Assembly: GCA_907164885.2 (NCBI GenBank)
Contig: OU015493.1
Location: forward strand, 57,926,802 to 57,990,801
Source: Dolomedes plantarius
Taxonomy: Eukaryota; Arthropoda; Arachnida; Araneae; Dolomedidae
Reading direction: 5' to 3'
DNA: 64,000 bases
The notes beneath the pieces are model-generated. The model did not search any database, was not told the origin of the DNA, and saw only the letters and a list, made by a program, of their open reading frames with translations. Positions 56,268-64,000 of this stretch are shown in pieces. The position numbers were made by a program, and so were the translations under genes. The first letter of the stretch is position 1, and each line of letters opens with the position of its first letter.

Positions 56268-56848
56268 AAGGAAAGAATAAAAGAACAGACGCTGGAAATG
56301 AAGTGAGTCATTACTTTTGTCATTTTAATGTACTTTTGCAAAAGATTACTATAAAAAGTAGTCCATGATAAATATTTGTATACGCCAAAAATTCGCAAAT
56401 ATTAACATAAATATTGGCAAAATTCCGTCGAATTTTCATGTAAAATATCCGTTAAAAATACCAGTATAATGATTTAAGGACAAAAAATCTGATGCTGTAA
56501 GGTTTAAATATTTTCATTTATGAAAGGGGATATTAGCGAATGATTGGAAAATATGCTTAAAAAAATAAATAAAGGTTAATGAATAAACGTGTAAAATGTG
56601 TTTTCAGAGATAGATTGCATTAAATCGACCTAGTGATACTATGTGCTTTTTTACCCTTCATGGGCTGCGATACAATCGAATTCCCATTTATTTTTTCGCA
56701 CTGAAAGAAAAGAAGCGACTAAATTTGAAATTTTGCCCTGAATCCTTAAGTTGTTTATCACTCTGTTGCACGACGCAGTAGTACTGCACAAAAGAATTGC
56801 ATTTAAAATGTTATAATACAATTTTTAATGTTCACAAAGAAACACCAT
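56268..56848. other. Spacer, no gene seen
   Basis: No domain recognised. Confidence 0.4.
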
Positions 56849-56908
56849 TGTCGTATTGCTCGTCCAAAGTTATTTAATCGGGCGTGAATTAGTTGTGGTA
56901 GTACATTA
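56849..56908 (+). repeat. 60-bp direct repeat, left copy
   Basis: TGTCGTATTGCTCGTCCAAA through GGTAGTACATTA. It matches 61938-61997 at 57 of 60 positions by eye. Sequences outside and inside the two copies are otherwise unrelated. Confidence 0.92.
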
Positions 56909-57288
56909 CACTTGTACTTAATTCAATAATCTTCTCAAATTATAATACATTTATCAGCTCTTTACCTATTCACTCAAAACACTTCTATTTTTCGAAATAC
57001 CCCTCAAATATTTATCTACTGATTTAAACAAAATCAAACACTTTTAACTAATCAAAACTTTTCATAAAACATTCCTCAATTCAATTAATTATTTCAAAAT
57101 ACCGTTCACTACTATCTATCTACTAAATTCAATATAAGTTTTTATGTCATAAACTAGTTCTAAACAATTCAAACACTTTCTAAAACTTTTTCTTAGATCA
57201 ACTCAATTATTTCAAATCCTATAATGTGCAATAATTCATCAATAAATAAACACTTCAATCATACATCAATATCAATTTTTCTTATTTT
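56909..57288. other. G-depleted segment, left part
   Basis: I count 10 G in the 300 bases 56941-57240, about 3 percent, while C is common. The strand bias continues after the hAT insertion (61453-61800). Short C-bearing words such as AATCAAAC and CTTCTAA recur. No coding domain. Confidence 0.8.
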
Positions 57289-57793
57289 ATCTAAACCAGT
57301 GGTCGGCAAACTCATTAGTCAACAGAGCCAAATATCAACAGTACAACGATTGAAATTCCCTTTGAGAGCCAAATTTTTAAAACTTAAACTATATAGGTTG
57401 GTACATTATTATTAACTTAATTAGAATATTCCTAAGCTGGCCTCTGCTAAAAACGTCCTCAACCTGATTGAGGTACGTTCGCTGAGGTTGACCCCTTCCA
57501 ACTCCCCCATCCTCACTCGTCTTGTATACTTATTTGGTCTATCTCCTTTCGTTCATCCTCGCTGTATGTCCAAAGCATCTCAATATACCTTTCTCAATCC
57601 TCGACACTACATCTTCTTTCACTCCACAACGTTCCCTAAAATTAACTTAATAAACTTTACTTAAAGTTTTAAGTCTTAGTTAAACTATAGGCGTGTTGAA
57701 TAAAACATGATATCAAACTTAATAACTATATTATTGATAAAATTAAATTGTAAGGTATCCATAAAATTAAATCATGACAATAACTGACAAACA

Positions 57794-58944
57794 CTAATGT
57801 GAACAATGGCCATGCATCTCCTTGGAAAGTTTGGGTAAGTCAGGTTTGTATGTTGTTGTTTTTAATGTTAGGCACGATTCCAGGTTCTCATGAATAAGAC
57901 GACTTCTCAATTTATTCTTGATAAGGTTCATGCTTGAAAATGATTGTTCGCATGAATATGTAGTCCCGAATAAGGAAAGAACAGCAAATGCTAGTTTTTT
58001 CAGCTGATTATATGAGTCAGGAATACTTTTCAATGTGTTAAAAATCAACATATCTTCATTCTCCAGGTCTTTCAAAGCAGACCACTTGTGCTGTGAACTA
58101 AGTTCACATTTGTTTTTCTTGATCGTATATTTCGTATATCAATATTTCGAGATCAGCACAAAGACGTTCAAATTTCGAGCTCCACAATTGAGACCATTTT
58201 ATCTAGTGGAATATGATGTTTTTCAATGCACTGAATTACAGCATTTGCTATATCTTCTCCAGAGTTTGACCTTTGAGTGGCAATAATCCTAAAAGTTCTT
58301 CTTTAGGACCTGTAGATGAAATGAATCGTACAAAAAGTGAAACTTGCGCTGTATCATTTATGTCACAAGACTCGTCAACTGCTATTGATAAAACTGAAAC
58401 CAATTTAAGATTTTCGACTTGCTGGTTGGTTATATTCAAAGACATTTTGGCTGTTCTATCTTTCACTGTTTTAGCAGACAATGGTAACTCTTTAATTTTT
58501 TTAGAATATCTGCTTTGTTCTTAAAATCCCGAAATAGCTCTTCGGATGCATTTATAAAACAACTTTTTATGTATTCGCCGTCTGTATATGGTTTTCATCT
58601 CTTAGCAATCTCTTGACTAACCACAAAACTTGCAATATTAACATTGTTGGAAGATTAAATCCAGTAATTAAATACAGAATTTGAAAATTTTCTTGACTCT
58701 TCTGAAGTTCCTTAACTGCTTTTTTCCTTGCATCACCAACAGGATATTTATTATTAAATGACACGTGTTTAGTCCTAAAGTGTCTCTCTAAATTTGATTT
58801 TTTGTTAGGAGTCAATTTTTCCTTACAAATAAGACAGGTCGGAAGACCATTTAAGTTTTGAATAAACGCGAAAGTCTCGCTCCATTCAACTCTAAATTCA
58901 CGGTTTCCGTCTTCCATTTTTCTTTGTTTCTTTTTTGCAGCCAT
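57794..58944 (-). pseudogene. hAT transposase relic with N-terminal zinc finger, copy 2
   Basis: On the minus strand the protein starts MAAKKKQRKMEDGNREF at 58944. A BED-like zinc finger has Cys 37 and Cys 40 (CLIC) and His 55 and His 60 (HFRTKH). A frame change near 58690 follows. KMSLNITNQQVENLKL and SIAVDESCDINDTAQVSLF (first catalytic Asp) lie at about 58330-58460, then GQTLEKI and a short continuation. A deletion removes the central DDE region of roughly 250 residues. The sequence resumes at WSALKDLENED and ends with FGTTYSCEQSFSSMNLIKNK and HGHCSH. It complements copy 1, which lacks this N-terminus but keeps the middle. Confidence 0.9.
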
Positions 58945-59159
58945 GTCAAACAGGGCACCAAGAAAAATGTTTCATTTTATAATTGCCGTAGATAGAATAA
59001 CATTACTTATTCTATTTACAAATTTATATTATTTTATATATTTTTAACCCCAATGAATAATCACAACAAATTATGTTACTTCCAGAACGGCAATAATAAT
59101 AACGCTAGAACACAAAATAATTACAATTCTTAAATTGATGACAAAAAACACCTGTAGGA

Positions 59160-59238
59160 TTTACAGCTGGTTGGAAAAATACAGGGAACTTTATGGTCCA
59201 CTAGTGGGCGGTAGGGACCAGGTTGACTACCACTAGTC
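59160..59238 (-). repeat. Isolated hAT-like terminus inside the larger hAT
   Basis: The complement reads TAGTGGTAGTCAACCTGGTC followed by CCTACCGCCCACTAGTGG, which looks like another hAT family's end. It lies just upstream of the transposase start and directly before the Tigger insertion. No partner end was found. Confidence 0.4.
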
Positions 59239-60047
59239 TACACTTAAGTCTCCTATAACGCGATTAATTCATACTGCGTTATATGAAAACCATATTATAA
59301 GAAACTCAGAATTAATTCAAATCAGGAAATGCGTTCTATGGAAACCGTGTTATAAGAAACATAGAAATAAGATAAATCAGATAAATTTATACCTCGTTAT
59401 ATGGAAACTACTGCTGCGTTATATGGAAACCGCGTTATAAGAAACTCAGAAATGATACAAATTAAATAAATTCGTACCGCGTTATATAGAATCTCGGAAA
59501 TAAATAAATTATTTTAATTAATAAACGAGATTGAAGCTACTTTGAACGCGTTCAAGCATGACCGACCATGACGATGCGTGTTAGGACAAGTAAGAGCAAG
59601 TTAGAACCAGTTAGAAAAAGTTAGACCTTGTATTCCTGCAAATAAAAAATGTTACGTAGATGTTCTCTAATGTTATACAATTCCAATAACGTAAATTAAA
59701 CAAGTCAAAAGAACTTTATTACACATACGTCTGAACACATTTTGAGACAATCTTAGAATAAATTAAAAGAGAGTAATGCTTTATTGTTTGCTCAATTTTA
59801 TGGAAATTCCCTGATAACTAGAATTGATAAAGAGAGAATACCCTATAAATGTCAACTACAAAATTTTAACTTATCAAATAAGTTCTGCCATAGATAAATT
59901 TTTCTAGCCATTTGATTTGTTCGAATGTTCTTGCACGAAAAACGCGTTATAAGAAGACCAAGTCATAGGACAGCTGTCACAATTTCCGCTCCGCATTTTA
60001 TGGAAATCGCGTTATAAAAACACCGCGCTATCGGAGACGTCACTGTA
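59239..60047. mobile_element. Tigger/pogo-type MITE nested in the hAT
   Basis: TA at 59239-59240 and 60046-60047 flank an 805-bp element (59241-60045). The left end CACTTAAGTCTCCTATAACG matches the complement of the right end, CAGTGACGTCTCCGATAGCG. GCGTTATATGGAAAC and CGCGTTATAAGAA motifs are repeated at least five times within about 250 bases of the left end and again at the right. That is characteristic of Tigger subterminal regions. There is no transposase. Confidence 0.85.
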
Positions 60048-61300
60048 TTAGGTTTATTTATTTATTTTTATCACCATAAGTATTGAATTATAAATATAAA
60101 TTTAACACCGGTTACTTTAAATTACTATCTAAACTAACGTACCTTTAACCTTACATTAAAAAAAAATTCTTTCTCACATCTTTTGTTTCTTCTGTAATGC
60201 ATTCTGTATCTTCGGTGGGTTGCTCGGTTAGCCAGAAAGACATACAAAAAGAACCCTCTTTTGCTTCATCTCTCCTCCTTTCTTCTTGAACCATTTTTAT
60301 AAGTCCTTTTCATAGTTTTTTTTAATGCAAGTACAGATTTGTATCGCAACTGTTAACTAGGCATACGTAATTTTCGTATTTACGAAACAGATGCGAATAA
60401 ATGCGAAATTTGCCGATATGAGCGAATAAATGAGAAAATAATTCTTTTACTACTTTTCGGCGAAAACTCGATAATAAACGGCTATTTAATAATAGTAATA
60501 ATCCGAAATTAGTTAATTTAGTAATAATCCGAAAATAGTTAATAATAGTAATAATTTATTGAGAAAATTGATCAAATAAGACCATCCACGGTATTTCACT
60601 GAAAGATTTAACTCTACTTCGGATTTTCTCAAAATTTCACCCCGACAGTTTGCCCGTACCGGAATCGAACCTAAAAATCTAACAGTAAAAATCAACCGAA
60701 CAGATTGCTTTCTCGACAGACTGTTCTCTTTCGTCATGAGCTCTCTCTCCACTCAGGGTCATCTTCCTTTGTCCTCCCACACACCGATTCTGGGGGCCTC
60801 AAATTGTCGCAAGCCAACCCCCTCTCATTTTCTCTCTCGTTCCCCATGCTTGAACACTCTTTAGTGCAGGTGGCCAAGTAGAAGGGGTCGAAAGGAAGCC
60901 CATTTTCTCAGAAGAGTGGGTGGTAATTTCTTCCTACACATCTAAAACAAACGGGGAGGGGAGATGCTGTCCCAAGTTGGTCAGTCCGTTGGGGCCTGTG
61001 CACAATGACACTGCTAACTGTTGGCTCGCTCAACTTGTGCATGAATCACGCTCGCTTATCCATGACATTCGGAATCGAAGATCTTCGGATTTCAAAAGTC
61101 ACGGCCTCTCCCGCGCTGCGTATCCAGCAGCCCAACGGAACGAAAGCGAGTGGAGGGGAAAGTGCCGCTGGTGGGGGTACCTTGGAGGGAAGGCAAAGCG
61201 CTTCGGACAGAGGCAGGTGGAATTCCCAACCGCAGGGGTGCGTATTTTAACTACAATTCTAGTGTTTACTCAGAGCACTTGCCTAAAGTTAAAGGTCTAT
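60048..61300. other. 5' leader side of the hAT element
   Basis: Noncoding sequence between the nested Tigger and the hAT 5' end. GGTTCGATTCC on the minus strand at about 60661-60671 is a perfect pol III B box but has no convincing A box. 61000-61260 is GC-rich. Confidence 0.4.
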
Positions 61301-61452
61301 AAACACCAACTAAGTATGTAAAAACAGAAATAAGTAAACCAGTCATCACGAAGTTTCAATCACAAGTGGTATTTTGTGGAAGAGCCACACTGAAGGGGCC
61401 AAAGAGCCACATGTGGCTCGCGAGCCACGGTTTGCCGACCACTGATCTAAAC

Positions 61453-61937
61453 CACTTCAAATCAAATTTGTTTTCAAAAACACTCCTAAGTATGCAAAAT
61501 ACTAATAAAATGCAATATATCGAAACACATGTACTAAAATCAATCAAATTTTCACAATTATCACACCTAAATCAAACTAGTTATATCATTTAAACTTCTA
61601 ATCAAATCAAAATATTCAATATAGTCAAATGCTTCATAATATACTATACATCAATTATATGTTATCATTAAATTCAAATTGTAAATTCATACAATTTTTC
61701 GTATACCTTCAAAAATATGGCAAATACACATTCAACTTTCAAACACCTCGTCCCTGACAGCCAAAACTTAAAACACGGCTCCCTTCACCTTGAAAACAAA
61801 AAATTTTAATTTCTAGTCCGTAACACACCATTTTAAGTCCGTAACACACCATGAGACTGAGTCACGGCCACCATACACTGAACTAAAAAAAAATTTTAAC
61901 AGACAAAAAAATTTTTCAAACAGGTCACGGCAACATA
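61453..61937. other. G-depleted segment, right part
   Basis: Continues the G-poor, C-bearing composition of 56909-57288 on the other side of the hAT insertion, weakening after about 61800. Confidence 0.7.
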
Positions 61938-61997
61938 TGTCGTATTGCTCGTCCAAAGTTATTTAATCGGGCGTGATTTATTTGGGGTAGTACATTA
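61938..61997 (+). repeat. 60-bp direct repeat, right copy
   Basis: Matches 56849-56908 at 57 of 60 positions. With the hAT removed, the two copies would be about 933 bp apart. Confidence 0.92.
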
Positions 61998-64000
61998 ATT
62001 ATTTATTTTATAAAGGGGTAGTTGGGTGCGTCGTGTTTAAATTATTTGTTAATAACCCAAAGTTCAGGACGTCGTTAGCAATAACGAACAAGTAAACTGA
62101 AAACCAATGATAACAATTAAAACAGAGAGTTAATTAAATTTAAATTAAACTTGTATAAATGTACAAATTGTAAATAAATCATTTTAATAAAACTTTCGTA
62201 AACACACCTAGCCATACACAAAATCAGTTTCTCGTCCTTAAATATAAAATTTCAAAGATTACTTTTCAAAGGAAACAAGGGAGCACACAATAAATATCCA
62301 AAACGTAGAATACCAATTATATCTCCTATTAACTATCTCTACACCTATTCGTAAACCAATAGCCAAATCAAATACAAACATCAACCAAAAGAAAAGGACT
62401 GATCTAAACAAATGAAATATTTTGACTCACTCGTTGAGTTACGTTCCGGTATATTTGTAGGTCGACTTCCGTTTATATGCCGGGGAATTCTCTTGCTTCT
62501 ATGTCGTTGAGCTTGCTTCTGCCTTCTATCATCACACGCACACACAAAATATTTTATTTCACAATTATATTTGGGGAACTCAAAATTCGACCCAACGCCG
62601 TAGAACACAAAATCTTATGAGGCAACGGGGAACTGTAGTTCGACCCGATACGTCAAACTCAAGAAAGGAGTCTCTCCCTGAGAGATCTGAGAGCTTGCTA
62701 TTTTAGAGAGAAGGGGAGAGAGCTTTTTAAATTTTCCAAACTCCCCAATTTATATTATTTAAAAACCCATTCTTCTTTCTTGCCTCGTCCTTCTAATTTC
62801 TTTTCAACCATTTCTGATACTGATAAAATTTCATTTGCCTGCATCACCTCAACCTTCTTTAATTGGCTGCCCCTGCTTCACATACCGAAACCGTACGCAA
62901 AACCTCCCAAGTTGCTTGTGGTTTTCTCACGCCGATGTTGTAAATTCGAAATACAAAGCCCTTTGTCGTATAATGTCACTTTTGGAGACACCCCGCTTAT
63001 CTGCGTCTAGCGATCTAACTTTCCAAGCTGACCGGTTTTTCCTCCACATCAAAACACCGGACCGCTTCGCTCTTTAACTAGTATGCCGCCTCTAACCGTC
63101 GCTTCCAATTTTAACCATTTGAATGTAATGATGAAAGCCTTCGAATTAACTTATTCTTTTAATATTTTTATTATATTTTCACCTATTCGAAGGCGCATCA
63201 TTACAACCATATAAATGGAATTAAAAAGCAAATGACGAAATGGCACTTTTTTGTGCTGATGCCTTTGCGATTCTGCGAAACGGAGAAGATAAAAAAGAGA
63301 AAATAATATATAGAAGTACCTCATTTTCAAGGCTCAGTCAGTGACCAACAGGAATAAATATCTTCTGCTCGTTAAGACTTACCCTTCGCCTTCTACGATT
63401 CTTTCTAACGAAGACGCAAATTGAAAAAGATGAATAAATAATCCACCACTCGGTTTTCCATAAACTGAAGCTTTTCATCAATTGATTTTTCGGTAGATTC
63501 CTTAACCAATTCGTACAAAATTAGTCTAAAAAATTCCCTTTTATCTCTACAATTTGGCTAAGAAAAAAGGGTATTTAAGAATCACTAAAACCAATATCAG
63601 TATTGAAAGAGTCAAATTTCAAGTTGTGATATAACAAAATATTTTAATTTATTTACTGATTGTGCACTTTATCCTACAATAGTATAAACTATTTTAAGGA
63701 ATATTCTTTTACTCTTGACTAATAATAATAAATTTATTAAATGAAATACTATGTAATCCATTATTATTATTATCATTATATAAAAAAAAGTTTTATACTA
63801 TCCTTTATTTTTGCCTGGTTAAGTTCAACACTGTATTTACTCTTATTTCTTAAAATTGTTTTTTTTTTGTCTGAAAGGCTTAAGAAGAAATAAAGTTTTA
63901 TATGTTAACAAGATTTATACAGATTACATCTATAGCTGTAAGTCGTTTTCAAATCATACCCGTCAAGAAATTTTCATGAAAATAAAAAGGGTTCGTTATA
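61998..64000. other. Spacer with one hairpin, no gene seen
   Basis: Open frames of 75-80 codons at 62780-63077 have no recognisable domain. GGGGAACTCAAAATTCGACCC (from 62573) and GGGGAACTGTAGTTCGACCC (from 62627) are a small direct repeat. Confidence 0.4.
63125..63204. repeat. Short inverted repeat
   Basis: GTAATGATGAAAGCCTTCGAAT (63125-63146) pairs with ATTCGAAGGCGCATCATTAC (63185-63204), apart from a small internal mismatch. The loop of about 38 bases is AT-rich. It may be a tiny foldback element. Confidence 0.65.

Larger units (their letters stand above)
57289..61452 (-). mobile_element. hAT element, copy 2, 4.1 kb, with nested Tigger
   Basis: ATCTAAAC at 57289-57296 and 61445-61452 is a perfect 8-bp target duplication. 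The element (57297-61444) begins CAGTGGTCGGCAAAC and ends in its exact complement. The 5' subterminal region (right side) has the GGCTCGCGAGCC and AGCCACATG motifs seen at 11017. A transposase relic lies on the minus strand at 57794-58944. A Tigger-like MITE is inserted at 59241-60045. The right half (about 60590-61260) is GC-richer noncoding leader. Confidence 0.94.

Noticed and set aside
60661..60671. Perfect pol III B box on the minus strand
   Set aside because: No matching A box or cloverleaf could be drawn, so I do not call a tRNA or SINE here.
56849..61997. 60-bp repeats as LTRs of a standard retrotransposon
   Set aside because: They are very short for LTRs and no primer site, polypurine tract or coding sequence lies between them; kept only as an unexplained repeat pair.

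Overview
This is a 64-kb piece of an AT-rich, repeat-dense animal genome. The transposon mix (BEL/Pao and Ty3/Gypsy elements, a DD41D mariner, a Tc1 element, Tigger/pogo elements, ZBED-type hAT elements, TTAA-flanked MITEs, an RNase H-bearing LINE and a tRNA-derived SINE) points to an arthropod. An arachnid is my guess from general impression only. I found no complete host gene, rRNA or tRNA gene, CRISPR array or bacterial sequence. Nearly all convincing coding sequence belongs to transposable elements.

Layout. 1-1.4 kb: decayed 3' end of a BEL/Pao element plus its 3' LTR. 1.4-5.7 kb: AT-rich spacer ending in a diverged 481-bp-period duplication. 5.7-6.5 kb: CpG-bearing patch with one weak exon candidate. 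6.5-16 kb: a 393-bp TTAA MITE, a 1.6-kb TTAA element, a broken hAT, a Tigger remnant carrying a transposase tail, and a hAT MITE. 16-20.3 kb: spacer with a SINE flanked by a 13-bp target duplication. 20.3-22.9 kb: a nest in which a Tigger shell holds mariner copy 1 and a MITE. 24.2-29.4 kb: an almost intact Gypsy element whose LTRs differ at 1 of 342 positions. 29.4-42 kb: SINE pieces, a second TTAA MITE, a Tc1/mariner-type MITE, a Helitron-like element, a LINE tail and two CpG-rich islands. The island near 40.4 kb has a well-spaced TATA/Inr pair. 42.4-43.7 kb: mariner copy 2. 44.8-54.4 kb: LINE and transposase relics, a GC-rich island, a hAT inserted at the very edge of a Tc1 element, and a long-armed hairpin. 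56-62 kb: a SINE, then a G-depleted segment bracketed by 60-bp direct repeats and split by a 4.1-kb hAT that itself contains a Tigger MITE. 62-64 kb: spacer.

How the pieces relate. The Gypsy element is the youngest feature and the best candidate for recent activity, but its frame is broken at a T9 run. The two mariner copies are closely similar and share a frame break at an A-run, so both probably descend from an already frame-broken source mobilised in trans. The two hAT elements are the same family in opposite orientation. Nested insertions give relative ages: hAT before Tigger at 57-61 kb; Tc1 before hAT near 51.35 kb; Tigger before mariner near 21-22 kb. The best candidates for host function are the CpG-rich islands (about 31.2-31.6, 40.1-40.6 and 49.6-50.0 kb) and the 123-nt hairpin at 54.2 kb.
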